The notes beneath the pieces were generated by a model that had not been told where the DNA came from, did not search any database, and was given only the letters and a program-made list of their open reading frames with translations. 64,000 bases of DNA from the NCBI GenBank assembly GCA_963738425.1, contig CAVTWT010000034.1, forward strand, positions 62,001 through 126,000, written 5' to 3'. This document shows positions 17,141 to 25,773 of the stretch, one piece after another. The stretch comes from CADEEN01 sp963738425. GTDB lineage: Bacteria; Pseudomonadota; Gammaproteobacteria; Burkholderiales; Burkholderiaceae_C. Made by a program: the position numbers and the translations under genes. The first letter of the stretch is position 1, and each line of letters opens with the position of its first letter.

Positions 17141-17413
17141 TCACCGCGTCACGCCATCGAGTTGCGTGAGACAGCCAGCGCGTTGCGCAGCGCTGCGCAC
17201 GGCATTGCAGCGCCACACCGCGTCGGCACGCTCTGCGCTCGCGCGATGGCGGGCCTGACTGTTCTCCACACCGGAGGCGACCACCTGCTGGAAGGCCAGC
17301 AGCAGGGCCAGGACACCGGCCGCTGCCACCATGCCGGGCGCGAAAGGCGCCAGCCGATCACACACGGCCGAGCAGCGTGAAGCGAAGAGCATCCAGTCAG
17401 GGTGTGTGGTCAT
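17141..17413 (-). CDS. Small single-pass membrane protein
   Basis: A 90-residue protein starting MTTHPDWMLFASRCSAVCDR with one hydrophobic helix (APGMVAAAGVLALLLAFQQV). The C-terminal part (WRCNAVRSAAQRAGCLTQLD) has a Cys pair resembling those of the adjacent 16.7 kb protein. It is directly upstream of that gene on the same strand, so the pair may be an operon. Unknown function. Confidence 0.5.
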   Translation of the reverse strand: MTTHPDWMLFASRCSAVCDRLAPFAPGMVAAAGVLALLLAFQQVVASGVENSQARHRASAERADAVWRCNAVRSAAQRAGCLTQLDGVTR

Positions 17414-17586
17414 GCCGCCGATCGTGCTCGCGCCGCTCGCTGCGCGCCGTCGGACCGCAGGCCCATCCAGCGTAGGCGCTGCCTGACAACGGACTGCCTG
17501 TGGCTTGTTCGTCCGCGAGCCGGCACCTGCACCCCCCAAAATCTGTGGCTGCTGACCCGGGGCCGCGAGCCTGCGACAATACGGTT

Positions 17587-17793
17587 ATGAGCAAAGCGAC
17601 CCCATCAACCAAAGTCTCGGAAAACGGCCTGCGCTACGCGGCCAAGGTGTCCGGATCGCCGTTCACAGGCACGGGCCATACGCGCTCGTGTTTTCTGTGC
17701 GGCCGGCACCGGCAGGCAGCGCAACTGAAGTCCAAGCGCGTGCTGGGCCGGGCCGAGATGGTCTGTGCCCCGAGCTGCAACAGCGTCGAGTAG
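17587..17793 (+). CDS. Small protein with Cys motif
   Basis: A 68-residue protein beginning MSKATPSTKVSENGLRYAAK. The segment TRSCFLCGRHR followed by MVCAPSCNSVE gives a CxxC...CxxxC arrangement that could bind zinc as a small treble-clef or ribbon. Similar short proteins occur in many Burkholderiales. Function unknown. The following gene starts 25 bases later. Confidence 0.6.
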   Translation: MSKATPSTKVSENGLRYAAKVSGSPFTGTGHTRSCFLCGRHRQAAQLKSKRVLGRAEMVCAPSCNSVE

Positions 17794-17817
17794 TTGATCG
17801 ATCCCGCCGGGCGCGCG

Positions 17818-18730
17818 ATGTTGAACATCGAGCACCTGCGCGATCTGTCTCTCGACGGGCATACCCACACGCCGGGGCAGCGGCACCTCAGCGCGGCCAG
17901 CGGGCTGGTCTGCGCGCACGGCCGTGCCTATGTCGTCGGCGATGACGAGAACGCCTTGGGCGTATTCAGCGACGCCGACACGCCGGGGCACATGGTGCCG
18001 TTGTTCGAAGGCAAGCTGCCGTCGGGCAAGAAGGCCCGCAAACAGAGCAAGCCTGACACCGAGACGCTGCTCCTGCTGCCCGACAGCCGCGGCTGGCCGC
18101 ACGGTGCGCTGTTGACGCTCGGCTCGGGTTCTCGGCCCCAGCGCTGCCGCGCCGCCTGCATCGCGCTCGATGCCAACGGCGAACCGTTGCCGCCAGCGCG
18201 GCGGCTCGATCTTGCCGCCTTGTACGAGCCGCTGCGGCCAACGATTCGACGGCTTGAACATCGAAGGCGCGTTCATCTCGCAGCGCGAGTTCGTGTTGCT
18301 GCAGCGCGGCCATCAAGGCGGATCGCCCAATGCCTCGCTGCACTACACGCTCGCCAAGGTGCTGCGCTGGCTTCATGGCGTTGGCCCCGCACCGGCGCCG
18401 CAGCGCATTCGCCGGCACCGGCTCGGCACAGTCAAGGGCGTGCCGCTGACCTTCACCGACGGCGCGGCGCTGCCCGACGGCCGCTGGGTCTTCACCGCCG
18501 TGGCCGAAGCCACTGACGACAGCGTCGCCGACGGCGCCTGTGTCGGCAGCGCGGTCGGCGTGATGTCGGCCCGGAGCGAGGTGCAAACGCTGCTTGCGTT
18601 GCCAGGCAGCGAGAAGGTCGAAGGCATCGCCGCGCGCCTCGCCGGCCGCACGGTCGAGTTGTGCCTGGTCACCGATGCCGACGATCCACGCATCGCGTCG
18701 CGCTTGCTGCGCAGCCGGTTCATGTTGTAG
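17818..18730 (+). CDS. DUF6929 family protein (one frameshift)
   Basis: About 303 residues once one extra base near 18237-18245 is removed. The N-terminal part (MLNIEHLRDLSLDGHTHTPG, ASGLVCAHGRAYVVGDDENA, DTETLLLLPDSRGWPHGALL) leads to RLDLAALYEPLR. The frame then shifts to FDGLNIEGAFISQREFVLLQ and ends EKVEGIAARLAGRTVELCLV-TDADDP. The repeated G-x-YVVGDD and blade-like strands suggest a beta-propeller, as annotated for DUF6929. The function is not known. ATG 17818 was chosen over TTG 17794. Confidence 0.7.
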
Positions 18731-18821
18731 GGCGAGTCACGCGAACCCTCCGGTAGCGTTAACAGGCCCTGGCTCGCGGCCGATAATGTCGAGCCCGAAC
18801 AGGGCACAACCGAGGCGACCC

Positions 18822-20288
18822 GTGGCCATCAGCGTCTTCGACCTCTTCAAGATCGGCATCGGTCCGAGCAGCTCGCATACGGTCGGTCCGATGCGCGCTG
18901 CGCGCTTGTTCGCGCTGCGGCTGGCGCACGACGGCTTGCTGGATCGGACCGCGCGCGTGCGCTCGCAGCTTTACGGCTCGCTGGGCGCCACCGGCAAGGG
19001 CCACGGCAGCGACAAGGCGGTGCTGCTGGGCTTGGCCGGGCACGAGCCCGACACGGTGGATGTCGAGGCGATTCCGGCGTTGCTCGAATCCATCCGCAGC
19101 GGTGGCCGGCTGGTGCTGCACGGCGGCCGCAGCGTTGGTTTCGACGACAAGGCCGACCTCATCTTCCACCGCCGGGAGACGCTGCCGTTTCACGCCAACG
19201 GCATGCGCTTCGAAGCCTTCGACGCCGAAGGGCATGAGCTTGCCAACCGCGCCTACTACTCGGTGGGTGGTGGCTTCGTCGTCAGTGACGAAGTGGCGGC
19301 CGACGGCAGCAAGCAAAAAGTGATTGCCCCCGACACCACGGTGCTGCCGCACCCGTTTCACAGCGGCGACGATCTGCTGCAGCAGACGCTGACGCACCGC
19401 TGCTCGATTGCAGAAATCATGCGCCGCAACGAGCGCCATTGGCGCAGCGACGCCGAGATCGATGCCGGCCTGCACCGCCTCTGGCGCGTGATGCAGGACT
19501 GCGTCACGCGCGGCTGCGCGACGGATGGCGTGCTGCCCGGCGGCTTCAAGGTCAAGCGGCGCGCGGCCCAGTTGCACCGCGACCTGATCGCTCATCCGGA
19601 GGCGGCCCTGCGCGATCCGCTGCAGGTTCTGGACTGGGTGAATCTGTACGCCTTGGCGGTCAACGAAGAAAACGCCGCCGGTGGCCGCGTGGTCACGGCG
19701 CCAACCAACGGCGCGGCCGGCATCGTGCCCGCCGTCTTGCACTACTACACGCGCTTCGTGAACCCGCCCCCCACGACGCTGCGCGTCGGCCCCCCCGAGG
19801 GGGGCGTGGTCGGCTTGGGGCGGCCCGGCGCCGACCTGGGCGCTACCGACAAGGGCGTCATCGACTTCCTGCTCACCGCCGCGGCCATTGGCATCCTGTA
19901 CAAGGAAAACGCCAGCATCAGCGGCGCCGAAGTGGGCTGCCAGGGCGAGGTCGGCGTGGCCTGCAGCATGGCTGCGGGCGCGCTGTGCGCGGTCATGGGC
20001 GGCACGCCGGAGCAGGTGGAGAACGCCGCCGAGATCGGCATGGAGCATCACCTCGGCCTGACCTGCGACCCGGTCGGTGGCCTGGTGCAGATCCCGTGCA
20101 TCGAGCGCAATGCGATCGCGTCGGTGAAGGCGATCAACGCCGCGCGCATGGCGCTGCGCGGCGATGGCACGCACCATGTCAGCCTCGACAAGGTCATCAA
20201 GACGATGCGCGAAACAGGCGCAGACATGATGACCAAGTACAAGGAAACGGCGCGCGGTGGCTTGGCGGTGAACATCGTCGAATGCTGA
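18822..20288 (+). CDS. sdaA: L-serine dehydratase (ammonia-lyase), with in-frame repeat insertion
   Basis: A 488-residue single-chain, iron-sulfur-type L-serine ammonia-lyase that makes pyruvate and ammonia. The N-terminal domain starts ISVFDLFKIGIGPSSSHTVG. The C-terminal domain has VVTAPTNGAAGIVPAVLHYY, NASISGAEVGCQGEVGVACS and GLTCDPVGGLVQIPCIERNA, which supply the Cys ligands of the [4Fe-4S] cluster. Compared with the usual 455-465 residues it is longer because about 25 residues (PPPTTLRVGPPEGGVVGLGR and neighbours) are inserted after the HYYTRF motif; these are encoded by a dispersed GC-rich repeat. The start is GTG 18822; ATG 18786 is the alternative. Confidence 0.93.
   Translation: MAISVFDLFKIGIGPSSSHTVGPMRAARLFALRLAHDGLLDRTARVRSQLYGSLGATGKGHGSDKAVLLGLAGHEPDTVDVEAIPALLESIRSGGRLVLHGGRSVGFDDKADLIFHRRETLPFHANGMRFEAFDAEGHELANRAYYSVGGGFVVSDEVAADGSKQKVIAPDTTVLPHPFHSGDDLLQQTLTHRCSIAEIMRRNERHWRSDAEIDAGLHRLWRVMQDCVTRGCATDGVLPGGFKVKRRAAQLHRDLIAHPEAALRDPLQVLDWVNLYALAVNEENAAGGRVVTAPTNGAAGIVPAVLHYYTRFVNPPPTTLRVGPPEGGVVGLGRPGADLGATDKGVIDFLLTAAAIGILYKENASISGAEVGCQGEVGVACSMAAGALCAVMGGTPEQVENAAEIGMEHHLGLTCDPVGGLVQIPCIERNAIASVKAINAARMALRGDGTHHVSLDKVIKTMRETGADMMTKYKETARGGLAVNIVEC
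19766..19829. repeat. CCCCCGAGGGGG-type repeat inside sdaA
   Basis: About 64 bases with a CCCCCCACG start, a GCCCCCCCGAGGGGGGC palindrome in the middle and a GGCTTGGGGCGGCCCGG end. The same layout occurs in intergenic copies at 39.89 and 49.36 kb. Here the repeat is read in frame as part of L-serine dehydratase. Confidence 0.7.
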
Positions 20289-20337
20289 GTCGGTAGGGCG
20301 GTTGCAGCGCCAGGGCCTGTCGGCCTACACTGCGCAA

Positions 20338-21012
20338 ATGAACCGAACAGTACATTCTGTGGCGGCGCGCAAGGCCGCCAAGACCAAGGCCGCGCCGCGC
20401 ACCAATGACCCTGAGCGCACGATGGCCGACATCCTCGAAGTCGCCACGCGCGAGTTCGCGGACAAGGGCCTGGCCGGTGCCCGCATCGATGCCATCGCCG
20501 AGGCCATGCGCACCAGCAAGCGCATGATTTATTACTACTTCGGCAGCAAGGAGGGCTTGTACCTGGCGGTGCTGGAGGAGTCGTACCGCCGCATGCGAGC
20601 GATGGAAGCCGAGGCCCATCTCGACGATCTTCCGCCCGAAGATGCGCTGCGCAAGCTGGTCGGGCACACGCTGGACTACCAGTGGGGACACCCCGAGTTC
20701 GCGCGGCTCGTACAGAGTGAAAACATCGAACGTGCACAGTACCTGGCCCAGAGCAAGTCGATCCGCAAACTCAACGTGCCGGCCATTGACGGCCTGCGCC
20801 GCGTCATCGAGCGCGGGCAGAAGGGCGGCCTGTTCAGGGCCGGTATCGATGCGGTCGATCTGCACATGTCGATCAGTGCGCTGGCCGTGTTCAACGTTGC
20901 CAACCGGCACACCTTCAGCTGGATCTTCCAGCGCGACATGGAGTCGCCGGCGGCGCTGACCGCGCGCCGCGACAGCATCATCGAAATGGTGGTGCGTTTC
21001 GCGCGCAAGTAG
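20338..21012 (+). CDS. TetR/AcrR-family regulator
   Basis: A 224-residue repressor-type regulator. The DNA-binding domain spans residues 22-75 (TMADILEVATREFADKGLAG, then SKRMIYYYFGSKEGLYLAVL). The ligand-binding domain follows (GHPEFARLVQSENIERAQYL) and is typical of TetR proteins with a C-terminal domain acting on aromatic or hydroaromatic compounds. It is directly upstream of, and collinear with, a TRAP transporter and shikimate-pathway catabolic genes, so it most likely controls that operon and responds to quinate, shikimate or a product (inference). Its own first codons carry a copy of the AACC-n5-GTACATT motif found before the TRAP genes. Confidence 0.9.
   Translation: MNRTVHSVAARKAAKTKAAPRTNDPERTMADILEVATREFADKGLAGARIDAIAEAMRTSKRMIYYYFGSKEGLYLAVLEESYRRMRAMEAEAHLDDLPPEDALRKLVGHTLDYQWGHPEFARLVQSENIERAQYLAQSKSIRKLNVPAIDGLRRVIERGQKGGLFRAGIDAVDLHMSISALAVFNVANRHTFSWIFQRDMESPAALTARRDSIIEMVVRFARK
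20341..20356 (+). promoter_or_regulatory. Candidate TetR operator, copy in tetR 5' end
   Basis: AACCGAACAGTACATT, overlapping codons 2-6 of the TetR gene. It shares AACC-n5-GTACATT with the site at 21072, upstream of the TRAP genes. It could serve for autoregulation. The match is short and one copy is inside coding sequence, so it may be chance. Confidence 0.3.
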
Positions 21013-21071
21013 TAACGTCCCGCGCGCGGGGCGCAAAGACCGTCATTGGGGTTTCCACGGATAAAAAAACT

Positions 21072-21087
21072 AACCAGTTCGTACATT
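21072..21087 (+). promoter_or_regulatory. Candidate TetR operator before the TRAP operon
   Basis: AACCAGTTCGTACATT lies in the 105-base gap between the TetR gene and the first TRAP gene. It follows an A-rich stretch (ATAAAAAAAC) that could be promoter sequence. It shares AACC-n5-GTACATT with 20341-20356. The location, 31 bases before the dctQ-like start, suits a repressor site. Confidence 0.4.
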
Positions 21088-21117
21088 ATTCGGTTCCTGG
21101 CTCCAAGGAGACAACGC

Positions 21118-21669
21118 ATGGACTTGATCGACAAGGCCACCAAGGCCTACTGCAAGCTTCTCGAGCTGCTGCTCGTGGCCTTGCTCGCAGTGATGGTGGT
21201 CATGGTGTTCGGCAACGTCGTGCTGCGCTACGGCTTCAACTCCGGCATCACGGTGTCGGAAGAGCTGTCGCGCTGGGCCTTCGTCTGGATGACCTTCCTC
21301 GGCGCCATCGTCGCCATCAAGGAGAACGGCCACCTCGGCACCGACATGCTGGTCGGCCGCCTCGGCCCCACCGGCAAGAAGGTCTGCCTGGCCATCGCCG
21401 AGACCGGCATGCTCTATTGCACCTGGCTGATCTTTTCCGGCAGCCTGGCGCAAACGCGCATCAGCTGGGACGTCGAAGCGCCGGTGACCGGTTGGTCGAT
21501 GGCCATGCTGCCGATCGCCGGACTGGTGTTCGCGGTGTCAGCCGCGCTGTTCCATCTGCTCAAGCTCGGCCGTCTGGCCACGGGCAAGCTGCGCGAGGAT
21601 GAACTGGTCACCGTCCAGGAGTCCGAAGACCTGGCTCACATCAAGCAAGACGCGGAGACCACGAAATGA
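21118..21669 (+). CDS. TRAP transporter small permease (DctQ family)
   Basis: A 183-residue protein with four membrane helices, the small membrane subunit of a tripartite ATP-independent periplasmic transporter. Characteristic features are VVMVFGNVVLRYGFNSGITV-SEELSRWAFVWMTFLGAIVA and the following IKENGHLGTDML. A charged C-terminal tail follows (DELVTVQESEDLAHIKQDAE). GGAG lies before the ATG, and the stop overlaps the large-permease start as ATGA. With its neighbours it would import an organic acid; context suggests quinate, shikimate or dehydroshikimate. Confidence 0.93.
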   Translation: MDLIDKATKAYCKLLELLLVALLAVMVVMVFGNVVLRYGFNSGITVSEELSRWAFVWMTFLGAIVAIKENGHLGTDMLVGRLGPTGKKVCLAIAETGMLYCTWLIFSGSLAQTRISWDVEAPVTGWSMAMLPIAGLVFAVSAALFHLLKLGRLATGKLREDELVTVQESEDLAHIKQDAETTK

Positions 21670-22943
21670 CTGTCGCCGTCTTCCTCGGCTCCCTGCTCGC
21701 CGCGATGGCGCTGGGCGTGCCGATCGCCTACTCGCTGCTGCTGTGCGGCGTCGCGCTGATGGTCTACATGGGCAACTTCGACGCCCAGATCCTGGCCCAG
21801 AACCTGATCGAAGGCGCCAACAGCTTCCCGCTGCTGGCCGTGCCGTTCTTCATGCTGGCTGGCGAGATCATGAACGTCGGCGGCCTGTCGCGGCGCATCG
21901 TCAACCTGGCATTGGCGCTCGTCGGCCACTGGCGCGGCGGGTTGGGCTATGTGGTGATCCTGGCCGCGGTGATGATGGCCGCGCTGTCAGGCTCAGCGGT
22001 GGCTGATACGGCCGCGCTGGCCGCGTTGTTGCTGCCAATGATGGTTGCCGCCGGCCATGACAAGGCCAAGTCCGGCGGCCTGATCGCCTGCGCCGGCATC
22101 ATCGCGCCGATCATTCCGCCATCGATCGCCTTCGTCATCTTCGGCGTCGCGGCCAACGTCTCGATCACCAAGCTCTTCCTGGCCGGCATCGTGCCCGGCC
22201 TGCTGATGGGTGTGGCCATCGCCATTGCCTGGTTCCTCGTTGCGAAGAAGGAGAACGTCACCCCGCCTGCCAAGGCCACCGGCGCCGAAAAGTGGAAGGC
22301 GTTCCGCGAATCGACCTGGGCCCTGGTGCTGCCGTTCATCGTCCTGGTCGGCTTGAAGATGGGCGTGTTCACACCGACCGAAGCGGCGGTGGTCGCTGCC
22401 GTGTACGCGCTGTTCGTCGCCACGGTGGTCTATCGCGAGATGAAGCTGTCGCAGCTCTACGAAGTCTTCGTCTCGGCGGCCAAGACCACCGCGGTCATCA
22501 TGTTCCTGGTCGCCGCAGCGATGGTCAGCGCCTGGCTGATCACGGTGGCGCAACTGCCTCAGGAACTGATCGCGCTGCTGCAGCCCTTCCTCGACCAGCC
22601 GATGCTGTTGATGTTCATCATCATGCTGATCGTCATTGCCGTCGGCACGGCAATGGACATGACGCCGACGATCCTGATCCTCACGCCCGTGTTGATGCCG
22701 CTGGTCAAGGCCGCAGGCATCGACCCGGTGTACTTCGGCGTGCTGTTCATCATGAACAACGCCATCGGCCTCGTGACGCCGCCCGTGGGCACGGTGCTCA
22801 ACGTCGTCGCCGGCGTCGGCAAGATGAAGATGGACGAGGTCACGCGCGGTGTGATCCCTTTCATGATCGCCCAGTTCACCGTGCTCTTCCTGCTCGTGGT
22901 GTTCCCGCAGATCGTGCTCTGGCCGCTCAAGATGTTCTATTGA
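21666..22943 (+). CDS. TRAP transporter large permease (DctM family)
   Basis: A 425-residue membrane protein with about 12 helices, the Na+-driven transport subunit. Motifs: LLAVPFFMLAGEIMNVGGLS, LSGSAVADTAALAALLLPMM and CAGIIAPIIPPSIAFVIFGV in the N-terminal half; GTAMDMTPTILILTPVLMPL and NNAIGLVTPPVGTVLNVVAG in the C-terminal half. The length is standard. It is coupled to the small permease by a 4-base overlap and followed 37 bases later by the periplasmic binding protein. Confidence 0.95.
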   Translation: MTVAVFLGSLLAAMALGVPIAYSLLLCGVALMVYMGNFDAQILAQNLIEGANSFPLLAVPFFMLAGEIMNVGGLSRRIVNLALALVGHWRGGLGYVVILAAVMMAALSGSAVADTAALAALLLPMMVAAGHDKAKSGGLIACAGIIAPIIPPSIAFVIFGVAANVSITKLFLAGIVPGLLMGVAIAIAWFLVAKKENVTPPAKATGAEKWKAFRESTWALVLPFIVLVGLKMGVFTPTEAAVVAAVYALFVATVVYREMKLSQLYEVFVSAAKTTAVIMFLVAAAMVSAWLITVAQLPQELIALLQPFLDQPMLLMFIIMLIVIAVGTAMDMTPTILILTPVLMPLVKAAGIDPVYFGVLFIMNNAIGLVTPPVGTVLNVVAGVGKMKMDEVTRGVIPFMIAQFTVLFLLVVFPQIVLWPLKMFY

Positions 22944-22980
22944 TTTCCCAACCCCAACCTGATCCCAGGAGACAAACCCA

Positions 22981-23988
22981 ATGAAGCGTATCTTCCTCAA
23001 GTCCCTCGTCGCCGTGGCCGCACTGGCTGCCGCAGGCACCACCTTTGCGCAAGACATCAAAGAGCGCGCCATCAAGTTCGGCCTCAACGGCCCTGAAACC
23101 CATCCGGCCGCTGCCGGCATGAAGAAGTTCGCCGAGCTGGTGCAAGCCAAGTCGGGCGGCAAGATGAAGGTCAACCTGTTCTTCGGCGCGACGCTCGGCA
23201 GCGACCAGGCGATCACGACCTCGATCCAGGGCGGCACGGTCGAGATGTCGGTGATGAACTCCGGCATCCTGGCCAGCCTGGCCAAAGAGCTGGCCATTTT
23301 TGACTTCCCCTTCCTCTTCGCCAATGAGAAGGAATCGGACGCCATCGTCGACGGCCCGGTCGGCAAGAAGATGCACAAGCTGCTCGAAGAAAAGGGCGTC
23401 GTTGGCGTGGCCTATTGGGAACTCGGCTATCGCCACATCACCAACAGCAAGCGCGCGCTGAACAAGGTCGAAGACATCGACGGCCTGAAGCTGCGTGTGA
23501 TCCCGAACCCAATCAACGTCGATTGGGTCAAGGCGCTGGGCGCGAACCCGACGCCGATGCCTTTCCCCGAGGTCTATGGCGGCCTGGAGAGCAAGGCCAT
23601 CGACGGCCAGGAGAACCCGGTGGCAGTGATCGCCGCCAACAAGTTCTGGGAAGTCCAGAAGTTCATGGCCATCACCAACCACCAGTACAACCCGCAGTCG
23701 GTGATCTTCAGCAAGAAGGTCTGGGACACGTACTCGGCTGCCGAGAAGAAGGTCATCGAAGACGCGGCGGCGGAAGCCACCAAGTTCCAGCGCGAACAGT
23801 CGCGTGCCGCGGTGGCCGCCAACCTCGAGCTGCTGAAGAAGAACGGCATGACGGTGACGACCTTCCCGCCAGCCGAAGTGGCCAAGCTTCGCGAGAAGAT
23901 GAAGCCGGTGATCGCCAAGTACTCGGCGACCGTCGGCGAAGCCACGGTCAGCGAAGTGCAGGCCGAGCTGGCCAAGCTGCGCAAGTGA
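22981..23988 (+). CDS. TRAP transporter substrate-binding protein (DctP family)
   Basis: A 335-residue periplasmic protein with a signal peptide (MKRIFLKSLVAVAALAAAGT, cleavage after TFAQ). The DctP fold is shown by FGLNGPETHPAAAGMKKFAE, DFPFLFANEKESDAIVDGPV and the late motif GLKLRVIPNPINVDWVKALG-ANPTPMPFPEVYGGLESKAI, which carries the substrate-clamping Arg. It captures the ligand for the TRAP permeases encoded just upstream. Ligand inferred from the operon: a hydroaromatic acid. Confidence 0.94.
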   Translation: MKRIFLKSLVAVAALAAAGTTFAQDIKERAIKFGLNGPETHPAAAGMKKFAELVQAKSGGKMKVNLFFGATLGSDQAITTSIQGGTVEMSVMNSGILASLAKELAIFDFPFLFANEKESDAIVDGPVGKKMHKLLEEKGVVGVAYWELGYRHITNSKRALNKVEDIDGLKLRVIPNPINVDWVKALGANPTPMPFPEVYGGLESKAIDGQENPVAVIAANKFWEVQKFMAITNHQYNPQSVIFSKKVWDTYSAAEKKVIEDAAAEATKFQREQSRAAVAANLELLKKNGMTVTTFPPAEVAKLREKMKPVIAKYSATVGEATVSEVQAELAKLRK

Positions 23989-24013
23989 GAGCGGGCGGCC
24001 AGGAGCGCGTGCG

Positions 24014-24892
24014 ATGACGACACCTGCAGACAAGCTGCTCTGCGGCCTGATCGGCGCCGGCATCCAGCGCTCGCTGACACCTGCGATGCAGGAGGAGGAG
24101 GCGCAGGCCCAGGGCCTGCGCCTGCACTACCAGCTGATCGATCTCGACAAGGCCGGGCAGGGCACCGAAGCCTTGCCCACGCTGATCGCGGCGGCGAAGA
24201 CCATGGGCTTCGCCGGCCTGAACATCACCTACCCGTGCAAGCAGGCGGTGATTCCGCTGCTTGACGATCTGAGTGACGAAGCGCGCGCGATGGGCGCCGT
24301 GAACACCGTCGTCTTCCGCGACGGCAAGGCCACCGGCCACAACACCGACGGCTCCGGCTGGCGCTGGGGCTTCGAGCGCAGCTTGCCGAACGCAGACTTG
24401 TCGCGCGTGGTGCTGCTCGGCGCCGGTGGCGCGGGCTCGGCGATCGCCCATTCGATCTGCCGCATGAAAGCCGACGCGCTGGTGGTGGTGGACAGCGATG
24501 GCGCCCGCGCTGATGCACTCGCCGCCGAACTGAACAAGCAGTACGGCGGCTCGCGCGTGAGTGGAAGCACCGATGCCGCGGCGGCGCTGCAGGGCGGTGG
24601 CGGCGCAACAGGCCTGGTGCATGCCACGCCGACCGGCATGGACAAGCTGCCCGGCCTGCCGCTGGCGGCCGAGCTTCTGCGGCCCGGGCTGTTCGTCTCG
24701 GAGATCGTCTACTTCCCGCTCGAAACCGCGTTGCTCAAGGCCGCGCGCGCGCTCGGCTGCCGCATCGTCGATGGTGGCACCATGGCGGTCGGGCAGGCGC
24801 TCGGTGCGTTCGAGCTGTTCACCGGCCGCGCGGCCGATGCAGTTCGCATGGATGCCCATTTCCGCCGGCTGGTGGCGCAACGAACTTCATAG
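24014..24892 (+). CDS. Shikimate/quinate dehydrogenase
   Basis: A 292-residue AroE-family enzyme interconverting shikimate and 3-dehydroshikimate (or quinate and 3-dehydroquinate). The substrate domain has GAGIQRSLTPAM, NITYPCK with the catalytic Lys, and NTDGSGW with the catalytic Asp. The nucleotide-binding loop is LLGAGGAGSAIAHS (about residue 136). The C-terminal VDGGTMAVGQALGAFELFTG is typical. The position between a TRAP importer and dehydroshikimate dehydratase argues for a catabolic quinate/shikimate dehydrogenase rather than biosynthetic AroE. Of the three paralogs in the window it keeps the most canonical active site. Confidence 0.88.
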   Translation: MTTPADKLLCGLIGAGIQRSLTPAMQEEEAQAQGLRLHYQLIDLDKAGQGTEALPTLIAAAKTMGFAGLNITYPCKQAVIPLLDDLSDEARAMGAVNTVVFRDGKATGHNTDGSGWRWGFERSLPNADLSRVVLLGAGGAGSAIAHSICRMKADALVVVDSDGARADALAAELNKQYGGSRVSGSTDAAAALQGGGGATGLVHATPTGMDKLPGLPLAAELLRPGLFVSEIVYFPLETALLKAARALGCRIVDGGTMAVGQALGAFELFTGRAADAVRMDAHFRRLVAQRTS

Positions 24893-24901
24893 GACACAAC
24901 G

Positions 24902-25759
24902 ATGTCGTCTCTGGATCGCGAAGCGATTGTCGAAGCCAGCAACCCGCTCGGCATCGAAGGCATCGAGTTCATCGAATACACGACGCCACGCCCGCAGGCG
25001 CTGGGGCAGGTGCTGGAGTCGATCGGCTTCCGGCCGGTTGCGCGCCACCGCTCGCGCGAGGTCATGCTCTACCGCCAGGGCGGCATGAACATCGTCGTCA
25101 ACGCCCATGGCGTGTCGCCCGCGGATGGCGACACGCCGCAGATCGCCGCCGTGGCGCTGCGCGTGCGTGATGCCGGCGCGGCCTGGCAGCGCGTGGTCGA
25201 GCTCGGTGGCTGGCCGGTGCCGGTGAAGGTGCAGCCGATGGAACTGCACATCCCGGGGGTGCATGGCGCCGGCGCCAGCCGCATCTACTTCATCGACCGC
25301 TGGCGCGAGTTTTCGATCTACGACGTTGATTTCATTCCGGTGCCGACGGTCGATCCGGTCGTGCCCGCAGTGGCCGGCCTGCACTGGTTCGGCGTTGTGC
25401 AATACGTCGGCGCCGATCGCAGCGCCGACTGGTGCGCTTTCTATGGCTCGCTGTTCGGCTTTGTCGAAGTGCCGGCCGAGAAGCGCTTCGGCATCCTGCC
25501 GCGTGGCAGCGTGCTGGCCAGCCCCTGCGGCACGTTCTATCTGCAGTTGATCGAACCCGACTCGCTGGTCGTCGACGACACCGGCGAGCGCCTGCAGCGT
25601 GTGGCCTTCGGCGCGCCCGATGTGCAGGCCGCCGTGAAGGCATTGCGCAGCCGCGGCATCGACTTCGTCGAGACCGACACGCTGCACACCGAAGTGCGCG
25701 GCGCGCTGACGCGGCCGCAGCTCGGCGGCGTCATGTTCGAGCTGGTGCACCACGGGTGA
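24902..25759 (+). CDS. HPPD-like VOC protein (QuiC C-terminal-domain homolog)
   Basis: A 285-residue protein related to 4-hydroxyphenylpyruvate dioxygenase, with two vicinal-oxygen-chelate domains. It begins with the HPPD-type sequence NPLGIEGIEFIEYTTPRPQA and RHRSREVMLYRQGGMNIVVN. Of the three metal ligands of true HPPDs, His (GLHWFG, about 161) and Glu (VMFELVHH, about 280) are present, but the second His is replaced by Arg (LQRVAFG, about 232), so dioxygenase activity is doubtful. In some bacteria this domain is the C-terminal half of 3-dehydroshikimate dehydratase; here it is separate and precedes the dehydratase gene. Confidence 0.8.
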   Translation: MSSLDREAIVEASNPLGIEGIEFIEYTTPRPQALGQVLESIGFRPVARHRSREVMLYRQGGMNIVVNAHGVSPADGDTPQIAAVALRVRDAGAAWQRVVELGGWPVPVKVQPMELHIPGVHGAGASRIYFIDRWREFSIYDVDFIPVPTVDPVVPAVAGLHWFGVVQYVGADRSADWCAFYGSLFGFVEVPAEKRFGILPRGSVLASPCGTFYLQLIEPDSLVVDDTGERLQRVAFGAPDVQAAVKALRSRGIDFVETDTLHTEVRGALTRPQLGGVMFELVHHG

Positions 25760-25773
25760 CATGTCATGAAATC

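Noticed and set aside
24902..25759. True 4-hydroxyphenylpyruvate dioxygenase
   Set aside because: It is about 70 residues shorter, one metal ligand is Arg, and the setting is shikimate rather than tyrosine catabolism.
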